From the IMG/VR virus record IMGVR_UViG_3300028384_001363, positions 1-40,375 of that record: a stretch of 40,375 bases of DNA; one strand, given 5' to 3'. A model generated the notes under the pieces. It saw nothing but the letters and a program-made list of their open reading frames with translations. It was not told where the DNA came from and did no database searches. How positions within the stretch are numbered: the first letter of the stretch is position 1; each line of letters starts with the position of its first letter. The position numbers were made by a program, and so were the translations under genes. The DNA is from a virus. Of the stretch, positions 1 through 8,141 are shown one piece after another.

Positions 1-20
1 CTCCAATAATGGGACATGGC

Positions 21-79
21 CCTCTAACGTTAGAGGTCCACAGCCCCCTTCCACTTTAACGGTTACACCTGTTAGAGTG
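21..79. promoter_or_regulatory. Palindromic operator- or pac-like sites upstream of the terminase genes
   Basis: A perfect 16-base palindrome, CCTCTAACGTTAGAGG, occupies 21-36. A second inverted repeat follows: CACTTTAAC at 52-60 faces GTTAGAGTG at 71-79, with one G-T wobble. The two elements share the half-site CTCTAAC (or its reverse, GTTAGAG). Seen directly: the repeats, and their place just before the start at 85. Inference: they bind a dimeric HTH protein, plausibly the product of 85-855 or 2551-2754, and act either as a late-gene operator or as a packaging recognition site, which often lies near the small-terminase gene. The sequence does not choose between these. Confidence 0.5.
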
Positions 80-84
80 GCGAC

Positions 85-855
85 ATGGCTTTCCCACCGC
101 CGCACACTGAGGGCCAGCGCCTGTTGCAAGCGGTCCCGCATTCGGGGCAAAAAATGGGGAGGGACTTGGGTATCAGCCCAATGTCGGTCAGCCGTTACCT
201 GCATGGCAGCGGTATGCCTGGTGACGGCACCCGCGGAAAAATGTTGGCGCTGTGGGGTATCCCGAAGGATTCGTGGGACCGGCACCCTGGTTCCAGTCCC
301 GCGCCTGTCCCAGTTACAACCCCAGAGCCACCCAAGCCAGCGCCACCCAAGCCAGCGCCACCAGCAGCAAGCAAGGTCGAGGACCCTCGAGATAGCTTTG
401 CGGCCAAGCCCAAGCCTAAGACGAGGCCCAAACCTAAAAAGCCCAAGGCTCCGAAGAAGCCTAAGTCCGCCCCAGCCAAGCCAGTGGACTTGGCCAGCGT
501 GCCCGAGCCTGTCACTCAGGCGCCGAGTGAAATGGCAATTGAAACCGTGGGCGAGGTGGAAGTGCCTGGCGCATCCTCCGATCCAATTGCTGAGTTTGAT
601 CGTCAGATTCAGATGTTGCAAAGGGCCCAAGCCCACCCATCTCTGACCCCGGTGGCCTTTGCCAAGTACTCCGATCAGATCGGACGGTTGTTGGCCCAAA
701 AGGCGTCCGTGTCGGTCAAGCTTGAGACTGTCGAAACTCGGTTCTGGAAAAGCCCAGGCGCCAAAAAGTTGGCGAACGCTTTGCTGGGATTGGCTGAGCG
801 CTATCCACAGATTGAGGAAGAATTGTTAGAAATCTTCGAATCTGGTGGCCGGTGA
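85..855 (+). CDS. Putative small terminase subunit (HTH DNA-binding protein)
   Basis: This 256-residue protein begins with a helix-turn-helix-like region (about residues 10-60, around GRDLGISPMSVSRYL), which fits recognition of the packaging site. Residues about 70-140 form a Pro/Lys/Ala-rich linker, partly encoded by two tandem copies of a 15-base unit at 328-357 (CCACCCAAGCCAGCG). The C-terminal 100 residues look helical and could mediate oligomerisation. The stop overlaps the terminase GTG start in a GTGA at 852-855, so the two are translationally coupled. The small-terminase role rests on the HTH and position; the sequence itself is not a family I recognise. It could instead be a late-gene regulator. 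Confidence 0.6.
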   Translation: MAFPPPHTEGQRLLQAVPHSGQKMGRDLGISPMSVSRYLHGSGMPGDGTRGKMLALWGIPKDSWDRHPGSSPAPVPVTTPEPPKPAPPKPAPPAASKVEDPRDSFAAKPKPKTRPKPKKPKAPKKPKSAPAKPVDLASVPEPVTQAPSEMAIETVGEVEVPGASSDPIAEFDRQIQMLQRAQAHPSLTPVAFAKYSDQIGRLLAQKASVSVKLETVETRFWKSPGAKKLANALLGLAERYPQIEEELLEIFESGGR

Positions 856-2558
856 GCATCACCCTGGATCCGGACAAGCGGATCAATGGGTTTGATTTTC
901 TCGCCGGGGAGCTCCGGAAAAAGCGCGCCCAGAGGTCGGCTATTAGTTGGCCAAGCCCACGCTATCAAACAGACCCAGTAGCCTTTTTCCGCGAGATTGT
1001 GGGCGTGGAACCATGGTCACGGCAAATCGAGATTATTGAGGCGGTGCGTGACCATATGAGGGTGGCCGTCCGTTCAGGGCATAAGGTATCAAAGTCGCAC
1101 ACAAGCGCTGGGATAGCTCTCTGGTACTACTGTAGTTTTCCAGATGCCCGGGTAGTCATGTCCTCAACCACGGACCGTCAGGTCAACCAAATCCTCTGGC
1201 GCGAGCTCAAGATGATGCGGGCCCGTGGGGGGCGGTGCACCAAGTGCAAAGCCAAAGATCCTGATGGCAGACGCATTACCAGACCGTGTCCACATTCGGC
1301 TATCATTGATGGCGAGATGGGGGAGCTTGCTCGCACTGGATTAAAGTCCACAGACTTTCGCGAGGTGGTGGGGTTTACCGCTCGCCAGGCCGAGGCTGTC
1401 GCCGGCATCTCGGGCAAGCACTTGCTCTACATCCTTGATGAGGCATCGGGCATCCCGGACGAGATCTTTGAGGCAGTTGAGGGCAACCGAGCTGGCGGCG
1501 CACGGGTTGTCATGTTTAGCAACCCAACGCGAACCAGCGGTGAATTCTTCGATGCGTTTTATTCAAAGAAGGATTTGTACAAGACCATCACCGTCAGCTC
1601 CGAGGAAACTCCCAACGTAGTCCAAGGCGAGACGGTGATACCGGGCCTAGCCACGCGCCAGTGGATCGAGGAAAAAAAAGAAGAGTGGGGCGAGGATTCT
1701 CCGCTGTACACTATCCGCGTCAAAGGCGAGCACGCCTTGCAAGAGGATGGCAAAATCTTTTCGGTCCATGCCATCGCCGAGGCCGAGCGACGCTGGAAAG
1801 AGGATGATTGCCCTGAGTGTGATGGCACTGGCCAGGTGGCTGGTGAGACGTGCCCGGCGTGTGGAGGTTCCGGCAAAGTTGAGCCAGCTGGGCGGCTATT
1901 CCTCGGACTCGACCCTGCCGGCCCCACTGGCTCTGGCGATGAGAGCGTATTTGTTTTGCGCCGTGGGCTACGCATGCTGGATATGCATGCACAGCTTGGA
2001 CTAAACGATGACGCCCACCTTGCTCAAATCATGGGCATGCTAAACAAGCATCGCCTCCCACGCGAAACACCGGTGGTAGTGATCGACCGCGAAGGGTCTA
2101 TAGGCTCAAGCCTGTACGGTCATGTGCGGCAATTTCTTGAGAGTCGCCAGGCCAAGCCTTTTGACCTGGTGGCGGTAAGATCCAGTGACCGCGCTGTGCG
2201 ACAGCCCGTGGTTTACGATCGTATTCGAGACGAGCTTTGCGCCAACCTAGAAGGGTGGATCCGTGACGGCGGTGCCATCCTCGAGGACGCCAAGCTATCT
2301 GCAGAGCTGCACTTTTTGACCTGGGAACAGTCTGCCGCCAATGGCCGCCTGAAGTTGGTGCCCAAGGTCAAAATTAGGAAAGAGCTTGGGCGCTCACCAG
2401 ACCGCTACGATGCACTATCGATGGCCGTGTGGGAGCCGCTATCTTTGCGAGACGACTTGCTGCCATCGGCCAAGAAGGTCGCGACAATGCCCAAGGCCGA
2501 ATACGCCGAAGCAACTTTCGACCCTTACGCCATCATCGATATGGATTCGTATGAATAA
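852..2558 (+). CDS. terL: Terminase large subunit with zinc-finger insertions
   Basis: This is the ATP-driven DNA-packaging motor and nuclease that docks on the portal. It has 568 residues and starts at GTG. The ATPase domain has a Walker-A-like loop near residues 74-82 (RSGHKVSKS) and a Walker B ending in D196-E197 (LLYILDE). The RNase-H-like nuclease shows the expected acidic residues: D354 in FLGLDPAG, D412 in VVVIDREG and D520 in DRYDALSMA. Two features are unusual. A CxxC...C-x-H cluster (C129, C132, C146, H148) lies within the ATPase. A DnaJ-type double CxxCxGxG finger (C320, C323, C334, C337) sits exactly between ATPase and nuclease. The last 8 bases overlap the next gene. Confidence 0.93.
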   Translation: MSITLDPDKRINGFDFLAGELRKKRAQRSAISWPSPRYQTDPVAFFREIVGVEPWSRQIEIIEAVRDHMRVAVRSGHKVSKSHTSAGIALWYYCSFPDARVVMSSTTDRQVNQILWRELKMMRARGGRCTKCKAKDPDGRRITRPCPHSAIIDGEMGELARTGLKSTDFREVVGFTARQAEAVAGISGKHLLYILDEASGIPDEIFEAVEGNRAGGARVVMFSNPTRTSGEFFDAFYSKKDLYKTITVSSEETPNVVQGETVIPGLATRQWIEEKKEEWGEDSPLYTIRVKGEHALQEDGKIFSVHAIAEAERRWKEDDCPECDGTGQVAGETCPACGGSGKVEPAGRLFLGLDPAGPTGSGDESVFVLRRGLRMLDMHAQLGLNDDAHLAQIMGMLNKHRLPRETPVVVIDREGSIGSSLYGHVRQFLESRQAKPFDLVAVRSSDRAVRQPVVYDRIRDELCANLEGWIRDGGAILEDAKLSAELHFLTWEQSAANGRLKLVPKVKIRKELGRSPDRYDALSMAVWEPLSLRDDLLPSAKKVATMPKAEYAEATFDPYAIIDMDSYE

Positions 2559-2754
2559 GGGTCGCGACAAGCTGATAGCAGTGCTAGGCCGAACCAAGGG
2601 CGTCTACGTCGCCGCGCGCTGCAACGTGCACAAGTCGCGTGTCACCCGCTGGGCTTCCGGCGAAAGCAAGCCAGCTCCCGCTTCCCGCAAAGTTTTAGAT
2701 AGCAGCTACGGCATCAAGCCTCACGAGTGGGATAACAACCGTCACACCAAGTAG
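2551..2754 (+). CDS. Small Cro-like helix-turn-helix protein
   Basis: A 67-residue protein starting in an ATGAATAA overlap with the end of the large terminase. Residues about 5-45 suit a Cro/CI-type HTH (VAARCNVHKSRVTRWASGE), with recognition-helix-like SRVTRW. After the HTH it ends in a short segment with PHEWD, resembling KDSWD after the HTH of the protein at 85-855, so the two may share a fold. It is basic and has no other domain. Its place between terminase and portal is unusual for a repressor and fits a late regulator or a packaging accessory. The function is not established. Confidence 0.7.
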   Translation: MNKGRDKLIAVLGRTKGVYVAARCNVHKSRVTRWASGESKPAPASRKVLDSSYGIKPHEWDNNRHTK

Positions 2755-2774
2755 CGCTGTTCGAAGTTGCGTGT

Positions 2775-2806
2775 CGTGCGAGCTTGCACGTCATAGCAAA
2801 GCTATG
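2775..2806 (+). promoter_or_regulatory. Two consecutive hairpins at the portal start
   Basis: In the only gap of the head operon, CGTGC (2775-2779) pairs with GCACG (2786-2790). Immediately downstream, CATAGC (2792-2797) pairs with GCTATG (2801-2806) around an AAA loop. The portal GTG codon begins on the last base of the second stem, and no good Shine-Dalgarno is visible. Inference: the hairpins could tune portal translation or process the message. There is no T-run, so this is not an intrinsic terminator. Confidence 0.4.
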
Positions 2807-4287
2807 TGGGTCTGCTATCTCGGGTTCGCGCTCTCCTTGGCGTGTCTACCTATCGGCCCCCGGCTTTGCCGGGTGGGCCAGAATTGGGAAGTGACCAGGT
2901 TGATGAAGTGCGCCGCTACTACGGCGGCCAGTTGCAGCCCACGCCTAGCACCAAGACCCGCTGGCTGCTCTCGGATGTTGAGTCGGCCGAGCGACTTGCT
3001 GATACCGGTGACATCGCCCTAGCGGCCAAGTTGATCCCCAGCGCAAGACGTGACGGGACTTATGCCGGCGTGCTCTCCACTCGCACCGATGGCTTGGTGC
3101 GGCTGCCCAAAAGATTCCGCGGCCTAGACGAAATTGTGCAAGCTCTTGAGCTTGGTCACGATCAAACGCGCAGCATTTTTGATGAGATGTTTCCTCCAAG
3201 CGAGCTGGCTTTGCTTGCAGCTGATGGCATTGAGCTTGGTGTTGGGGTTGCTGAACTTGTGCCTGTGGATGGCCGCGATTACCCGGTCATGGTTCGCATG
3301 GACCCGGAGTTCTTGCGGTACCGGTGGAATGAAAATCAGTGGTACTTTCGATCCGTCGCGGGATTGCTTCCCATCGTTCCTGGTGACGGACGATGGGTCC
3401 TGCACGTCCCAGGCGGACGAAACTCCCCATGGTCCCATGGCACATGGCGAGCCGTTGGGCGTGCCTACGTCCGCAAAGAGCACGCCCAAAACTACAAGTC
3501 TAATTGGGAAAGCAAACTAGCCAACCCAGCACGCGTAGCCGTTGCCCCGCAGGGCGCCACCGAAGCCGAACAGCAAAGCTGGTTTCGCTCGGTCATGGCT
3601 TGGGGCACCAACACCGTGTTTGGAATGAAGCCTGGCTATGACGTCAAGCTCCTTGAGTCCAATGGCCAGGGCTACGAGAGCTTTATTCAGACCATCCAAG
3701 ACCAAAACGATGAGTTCAAGCTCGCCACCGCGGGCCAGCTTGTCACCTCGGATGGTGGCGCCGGCTTTCAAAACTCGGACATTCACAAGTCTATCCGCGC
3801 GGATTTAATCAAGTCGACGGCCGACGCACTTGCTTACACGCTCAACACACAAGGTATTCCGCCATTTGTCTACGACCGCTTTGGTGAGCAGGCGCTAATC
3901 GATGGCGGGGCAGTTGTTGAGTGGGACGTGACCCCACCTAAAGATCGCAACGCTGAAGCGGCTGCAATGCAGTCGGCTGCCGTTGCCATCCAGCAAATGA
4001 CGCGAGCGCTCTCTATGCATGGCAAGCGCTTGGATATTGAGGCGCTTGCCAATCAGTTTGGCGTGCCTCTTGACGGCGAGCTGGAGCTGGCATCGGAAAA
4101 CAACAAACTTGAGCTTGCGCCGACTGACATCGCCAAGGTGGTTACGGCCAAGGAAGTGCGCTCGTCTCAGGGACTTGAGCCGCTTGGTGATGAGCGTGAC
4201 GACCTGACCATCTCCGAGATTGAGGGAGCGTCGGAAGACGACCCCAACGGCATCACTGCAGACAACCCGCAAGAGGAGGCCGCATGA
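2806..4287 (+). CDS. Portal protein (Mu gp29 / DUF935-like)
   Basis: The dodecameric portal forms the DNA channel at the head vertex and binds the terminase and the neck. At 493 residues the length is typical. The start is GTG, giving an N-terminus MGLLSRVRALLG that is usual for portals. The central region reads like the DUF935 family, notably around residues 325-360 (KSTADALAYTLNTQGIPPFV, then YDRFG). The C-terminal 80 residues are acidic. The stop overlaps the next start by 4 bases. The next gene is the head protease, as in Mu-like heads. Assignment to DUF935 rather than another portal class is by eye. Confidence 0.88.
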   Translation: MGLLSRVRALLGVSTYRPPALPGGPELGSDQVDEVRRYYGGQLQPTPSTKTRWLLSDVESAERLADTGDIALAAKLIPSARRDGTYAGVLSTRTDGLVRLPKRFRGLDEIVQALELGHDQTRSIFDEMFPPSELALLAADGIELGVGVAELVPVDGRDYPVMVRMDPEFLRYRWNENQWYFRSVAGLLPIVPGDGRWVLHVPGGRNSPWSHGTWRAVGRAYVRKEHAQNYKSNWESKLANPARVAVAPQGATEAEQQSWFRSVMAWGTNTVFGMKPGYDVKLLESNGQGYESFIQTIQDQNDEFKLATAGQLVTSDGGAGFQNSDIHKSIRADLIKSTADALAYTLNTQGIPPFVYDRFGEQALIDGGAVVEWDVTPPKDRNAEAAAMQSAAVAIQQMTRALSMHGKRLDIEALANQFGVPLDGELELASENNKLELAPTDIAKVVTAKEVRSSQGLEPLGDERDDLTISEIEGASEDDPNGITADNPQEEAA

Positions 4288-5627
4288 AAGATGAGCGTCG
4301 GAAGTTTGATGCACGTGGCCCGCTTGCTCTTGATCCTCGCGCTTTTGGTGAGTTGTTCGACCGCGTCGAACCAACCCAGGGGGCAGGTGGGGGTGTTGGT
4401 CACGTTTCCGTCTTCGGGCCTCTTGTGCATAGAGGCGAGCCGGTGTTCTTCGACACCTATGATTCGCTTGTCGCCAGAGTCCAGGATGTCGTTTCGCAAG
4501 GCGCAAAAACTGTAGTCTTATCGATTGATTCTCCCGGCGGCATGGTCTCGGGGCTGTTTGACACCTGCGGCCAGATTCGAGCTTGCGCCGAGGCGCATGG
4601 CGTTGAGTTGATTGCATGGGTTGATGGCCAGGCCACTAGCGCCGCTTACGCGCTCGCTTGTGCAGCGGACAGGATTTACCTGTCCAATACCGCGGTCGTT
4701 GGGAGCATTGGTGTTATCGACACCATGGTCGATGAGACGGCAGCTAACGCTGCGGCTGGTGTGTCTGTTGCTTTGGTCACCAGCGGTGCTCGCAAAGCCG
4801 ACGGGAATCCCAACACCAAGATCGGTGAGCGCGCTCTAGAGGCCGCCCAGTCCCGCGTCGACAAACTCGCGGAGAACTTTTTCGACTACGTCGCCGAGCG
4901 GCGTGGTTTGCAAGCTACTGACATCGCGGACCTTGAGGCCGGGGTGTTTGTTGGGGACCAGGCAATAGGGCTTGGCCTCGTGGATGGAATCGAAACGTAT
5001 ACTAATCTGCTCTCACTCGCCTCCGGCGCAGACGAGAGCGAAGGAGATCCCATGTCTGAATTTGACGATGGCATCGCCAAGCTCCGCAAGGCGGCCGAGG
5101 GAGACGATGAGGAAGCCAAGCTTGCTCAAAGAATGTTGAAGGCCATGGACGAAGAAGAAGAGTCCGGCGCTGAAGACGAAGAAGAAAAAGAAGAGGCAAT
5201 GGACGAAGAAAAAGAAGAGTCCAAAGCCGGCGATTATGAGGACAAGGAAGACGCCAAGGCGCAAGCCATGGTGCAACTTGCTCGCAAGGTTGAGCGACTT
5301 GAGCGCGACTCTATCGCCACCAAGCGCAAGGCTCTGCTCGCCGAGTATTCCTACGCTCCGCGCGCTTTGAAAGAAGCTGTGGCCACCATGCCAGTTGAAG
5401 ATGCGCGCCGCATCTTGGCAACAGTGGAAAAGCCCGTGCTGCCTAACAAAGCTGCCGCTGTGACCCCGCAGGTTACCCGTGGCGACACCCAAGCTGATCT
5501 CGACGCACCTCGCCAGTCCCAGGAAGCCAAGCATGCGCTTGATGTTGCCATGGGCCTCGCAACTCAAAAGTACGGCGTAAAGAACGAGGCCAATCGCCTT
5601 GTCCTCGGCGCGCCTGTTGAAAAGTGA
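4284..5627 (+). CDS. S49/SppA-like prohead protease with C-terminal scaffold
   Basis: This 447-residue protein joins a serine protease (about residues 30-240) to a scaffold-like tail. The S49 signatures are SIDSPGG, the probable nucleophile S119 in GQATSAAYALA and the probable general-base lysine K171 in SGARKADGNP. Residues from 257 on are extremely acidic (DEEEESGAEDEEEKEE region) and then helical (KAQAMVQLARKVERLERD), as expected for an internal scaffold. Phage S49 proteases mature the prohead and degrade the scaffold. A strong internal ribosome site allows the C-terminal part to be made separately (next entry). ATGA overlap with the portal couples translation. Confidence 0.88.
   Translation: MKDERRKFDARGPLALDPRAFGELFDRVEPTQGAGGGVGHVSVFGPLVHRGEPVFFDTYDSLVARVQDVVSQGAKTVVLSIDSPGGMVSGLFDTCGQIRACAEAHGVELIAWVDGQATSAAYALACAADRIYLSNTAVVGSIGVIDTMVDETAANAAAGVSVALVTSGARKADGNPNTKIGERALEAAQSRVDKLAENFFDYVAERRGLQATDIADLEAGVFVGDQAIGLGLVDGIETYTNLLSLASGADESEGDPMSEFDDGIAKLRKAAEGDDEEAKLAQRMLKAMDEEEESGAEDEEEKEEAMDEEKEESKAGDYEDKEDAKAQAMVQLARKVERLERDSIATKRKALLAEYSYAPRALKEAVATMPVEDARRILATVEKPVLPNKAAAVTPQVTRGDTQADLDAPRQSQEAKHALDVAMGLATQKYGVKNEANRLVLGAPVEK
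5052..5627 (+). CDS. Nested in-frame scaffold protein
   Basis: An ATG in the same frame as the protease (its residue 257) is preceded by AAGGAG at 5041-5046, five bases upstream. That is one of the best ribosome sites in the window. The product would be the 191-residue acidic and helical scaffold alone. Phage lambda makes its Nu3 scaffold from an internal start inside protease gene C, and Mu uses the same protease/scaffold plan, so the arrangement has precedent. Seen: the ribosome site, the frame and the abrupt change from protease to acidic coil. Inferred: that it is used and that the short form is the major scaffold. Confidence 0.75.
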   Translation: MSEFDDGIAKLRKAAEGDDEEAKLAQRMLKAMDEEEESGAEDEEEKEEAMDEEKEESKAGDYEDKEDAKAQAMVQLARKVERLERDSIATKRKALLAEYSYAPRALKEAVATMPVEDARRILATVEKPVLPNKAAAVTPQVTRGDTQADLDAPRQSQEAKHALDVAMGLATQKYGVKNEANRLVLGAPVEK

Positions 5628-5647
5628 ACTGAAAAGGAATCACGACA

Positions 5648-6052
5648 ATGGCACAACGTTCACGACGCATTCTTACTTGGAAGCGGATGGCTCTTCCTCT
5701 CACCAACGCTGTGGCGGTGGAAAAAGGCGAGCTTATTTGCATCGACACAGCCACCGGTCTTTTTGACAAGGGCGGTGTCTCCACCACCCTTCTGCCGGTT
5801 GGCTACGCAGACGAGGATCTAACGGGAGACGGCACCGTGTTGCTTCACGTCACCTTGTTCGACGAAAAGCGGCTTCACGTTTGGGACAACGATACCGGCA
5901 CTCCAGTGACCGCCGCCGACATCGGGAGCGACGCGTATATCGTTGATGAGCGCTCCGTTTCAAGTTCCAGCGCAACTAACACGCGTTCTGTTGCTGGCCG
6001 CATCTTTGGTGTGACTAGCGAGGGCGTGATCATTGACCCGTCAGGTGTCTAA
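5648..6052 (+). CDS. Head decoration protein
   Basis: A 134-residue beta-rich protein lying directly between protease/scaffold and major capsid, the usual place of a decoration or capsid-cement protein. It begins MAQRSRRILTWKRMALPLTN and has regular VEKGELICID and VAGRIFGVTSEG strands, like small head-decoration proteins of DUF2190 or gpD type. It has no enzyme motif. AAAAGGAA precedes the ATG. The role comes from position, size and composition; direct homology was not tested. Confidence 0.68.
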   Translation: MAQRSRRILTWKRMALPLTNAVAVEKGELICIDTATGLFDKGGVSTTLLPVGYADEDLTGDGTVLLHVTLFDEKRLHVWDNDTGTPVTAADIGSDAYIVDERSVSSSSATNTRSVAGRIFGVTSEGVIIDPSGV

Positions 6053-6080
6053 ACACCTTAGCAACTGAAGAGAGAGAACA

Positions 6081-7100
6081 ATGGGACAACTTACACCTGA
6101 ATTCTTGTTTGACCTTGAGTCCAACATGCGGGTCATTTCAGCCAATGAATATCAGCGGCTAACTAGCAACCTGTGGTGGAACTTGATTGCCAAGCGCATG
6201 CCTTCGTCCGCGAAGAAAGAGCGCATTAACTGGCTTTTGGATTCCGCAAAAATTGAGCGCACCACCAAGGGTGGCGGCCAAGTTCCTTTTGAAGACGTGG
6301 TCATGCAAACGACCGAGTACGAAAATGAGAACGCTGCTGCCGGCCTTGAAATCAAGAAAGAGGAGTTTGAAGATCTTGACGGCAACGGTGTGCAGCTTGC
6401 AACCCACTGGTCACGCCAGATGGGTGCCTACGCAGCGTATTGGCCGCAGAAGGTCATCGCCAAAGCTATTCTTGCAAACGGCAACACCTACGACGGCCTT
6501 TCGTTTTTCAACGCGGCTCATCCAGTCAACCCGTTCAAAGCTTCCGCCGGAACCTTTGCAAACGACCTGACGGGTGCGGCAAACGGCATCTACCCAGGCG
6601 CCGTGCCAATTGGTGGGACCACTACGGTAGATGATGCGCTTGATAATCTTCGCAAAGTCATTGCCTATATTGCATCCATCAAAATGCCTAATGGCGAAGA
6701 TCCTCGCATGCTTCGAGTCAAACACATCTTCGTCCCGCCAAACCTTCTAAGTCGGGCGCAGCAGCTCACGGACGCCAAGTTGATTGCGCAAGCGACGTCT
6801 GGTGGCGGAGCGGCTTCGGCAGATGTGGCAGCCATTATCAGCGGCTTTGGCCTTGTGCCAGAGTTTGGCTCGGCCTTTGGCGGGTCGGACACCACGTATT
6901 ACATCGGCGTCGAAGAAATCACGACCAGCGAACTGGGTGCCTTTACCTACGTTGACCGTGAGCCCTTCAGCATCGTGATGCATGGCGAGATGACGGACGC
7001 ACAGCTTGCGCGCACGCGCGAGTTCCAGTGGACCACTGAGGGCCGCAACACGGTTGGCAACGGTCATCCGTACTTGCTGTTCCGCTGTCAGGGCACCTGA
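6081..7100 (+). CDS. Major capsid protein (Mu gpT-like)
   Basis: This 339-residue protein is the shell subunit. Its N-terminal half (LTPEFLFDLESNMRVISANE and WWNLIAKRMPSSAKKERINW) and the FFNAAHPVNPF segment near residue 145 read as the Mu gpT major-head family. The C-terminal YLLFRCQGT fits the end of that family. A strong AGAGAGAG purine tract precedes the ATG. Neighbours are the decoration protein before and connector genes after. The absence of an obvious delta domain agrees with a separate scaffold. I am confident of the family. Confidence 0.93.
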   Translation: MGQLTPEFLFDLESNMRVISANEYQRLTSNLWWNLIAKRMPSSAKKERINWLLDSAKIERTTKGGGQVPFEDVVMQTTEYENENAAAGLEIKKEEFEDLDGNGVQLATHWSRQMGAYAAYWPQKVIAKAILANGNTYDGLSFFNAAHPVNPFKASAGTFANDLTGAANGIYPGAVPIGGTTTVDDALDNLRKVIAYIASIKMPNGEDPRMLRVKHIFVPPNLLSRAQQLTDAKLIAQATSGGGAASADVAAIISGFGLVPEFGSAFGGSDTTYYIGVEEITTSELGAFTYVDREPFSIVMHGEMTDAQLARTREFQWTTEGRNTVGNGHPYLLFRCQGT

Positions 7101-7267
7101 TGGGTCGTCGTAAAAAAGGTGACTCGGACTCTTTGGTGTTTGAGTCACCAGGCGACGACAGGCCGACTCCTGTTCCGCAAAAGAGCAAGAGCAAGCCGAA
7201 CGTGCGGCCCGCTGTTGAACAGCGGCGCCGCTGGAGAGAAGAAAAGCAAAAGACGCTTACCAAGTAA
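7100..7267 (+). CDS. Small basic protein after the capsid gene
   Basis: A 55-residue protein starting in a TGATG overlap with the capsid stop and ending three bases before the next start. It is very basic at both ends (MGRRKKGDSD... and QRRRWREEKQKTLTK) with a Pro/Ser-rich middle. The tight spacing and coupling support a real gene. It has no recognised domain; it may bind DNA or act as a neck assembly factor. The function is unknown. Confidence 0.62.
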   Translation: MGRRKKGDSDSLVFESPGDDRPTPVPQKSKSKPNVRPAVEQRRRWREEKQKTLTK

Positions 7268-7270
7268 GTT

Positions 7271-7759
7271 ATGCCCGCGTATCTCGACATACCTGGATTC
7301 AAGAGCCTCTCGGTGATGCCGCATCAGCACATCGACGATCTTGAGTACAACTACCCAGGATGGCTTGACGCAATCTTGACCAATCAGAGCAGGTGGTTGG
7401 ACTCAAGACTGCGCAAGCGGTACGCGGTGCCTTTTGCAACTCCTTATCCTGACACTGCAAAGGGGTGGCTAGCCGCAATTGTAACGCGGCTAGCCTACCT
7501 CAAGCGGGGCGTAGACCCTGACGATCTCCAGTTTGTAGAGATCAATAACTTGGCTGCTACAGCCAAGACCGAAGTCCTCGAAGCGGCCAATAGTGACGAT
7601 GGTTGGTTTGATTTGCCCGATAACGCAGGCGAGTCAGCTTCCGGTATCACGCAAGGCAGTCCACGAAGCTACAGCGAGCAAAGCCCCTATGTTTGGACCG
7701 ATCGACAGCGCGAAACTGCGATTGTCGAAGATGAGTCTGGGAGCGGCACCTATGGCTGA
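7271..7759 (+). CDS. Head-tail connector (Mu gp36 / DUF1320-like)
   Basis: A 162-residue protein in the position of Mu gp36, the adaptor below the portal. The mostly helical N-terminal half, with WLDAILTNQSRWLDSRLRKR followed by YAVPF, matches the DUF1320 pattern in which DSRLRKRY precedes a hydrophobic loop. The C-terminal 50 residues are acidic and flexible. It overlaps the next gene by 8 bases in ATGGCTGA. Family by motif and gene order. Confidence 0.8.
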   Translation: MPAYLDIPGFKSLSVMPHQHIDDLEYNYPGWLDAILTNQSRWLDSRLRKRYAVPFATPYPDTAKGWLAAIVTRLAYLKRGVDPDDLQFVEINNLAATAKTEVLEAANSDDGWFDLPDNAGESASGITQGSPRSYSEQSPYVWTDRQRETAIVEDESGSGTYG

Positions 7760-8141
7760 GGATCACGCCAAGATGCGCGGCTTTATCAAGCAGCTCAAGT
7801 CCCTCGATAAGTTCACCAGGCAAGTCGTCGATGAAGCCGGCAACGCGCTTGAGCGTGAGGTTTTAGCCTCCGCGTCCCGCCAGCAAGCGCCTACCGGCGC
7901 GGCTTGGACAGCCTCCAAGACAGGCGAGCGTGTGCTTCGCAATGTTGCGTCCAACATGCGCAAAACCATTTCTGGTGATGTAGTCACCCTGACTCTTTCG
8001 GGCCACTACGCCAGGCACCACCTTGGTGCAGTCAAAGGCAAGATTCAGCGTCGTATCTTGCCAAGCCGCAATGTGCCTAAGCCCATAAGTGGCGCCATAG
8101 CTCAAGCCATCACTCGTGAGTTTGAAAAGGTGATGAGGTGA
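7752..8141 (+). CDS. Neck / tail-completion protein
   Basis: A 129-residue protein, starting at ATG 7752 inside the end of the connector gene. It is basic and helical, with an APTGAAWTASKTGERVLRN segment. It resembles the size and layout of HK97 gp10-like or Mu gpG virion-morphogenesis proteins that join neck and tail. It ends in a GTGA overlap with the next gene. No catalytic motif is seen. The placement is sound but the family is not certain. Confidence 0.65.
   Translation: MAEDHAKMRGFIKQLKSLDKFTRQVVDEAGNALEREVLASASRQQAPTGAAWTASKTGERVLRNVASNMRKTISGDVVTLTLSGHYARHHLGAVKGKIQRRILPSRNVPKPISGAIAQAITREFEKVMR

Noticed and set aside
3895-4617. 240-codon minus-strand frame across portal and protease genes
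   Set aside because: Antisense to two well-supported genes, Arg/Gln/His-rich, no ribosome site.
5013-5567. 184-codon minus frame with long Phe runs
   Set aside because: The Phe runs are the complement of the acidic Glu codons (GAA/GAG) of the scaffold; not a membrane protein.
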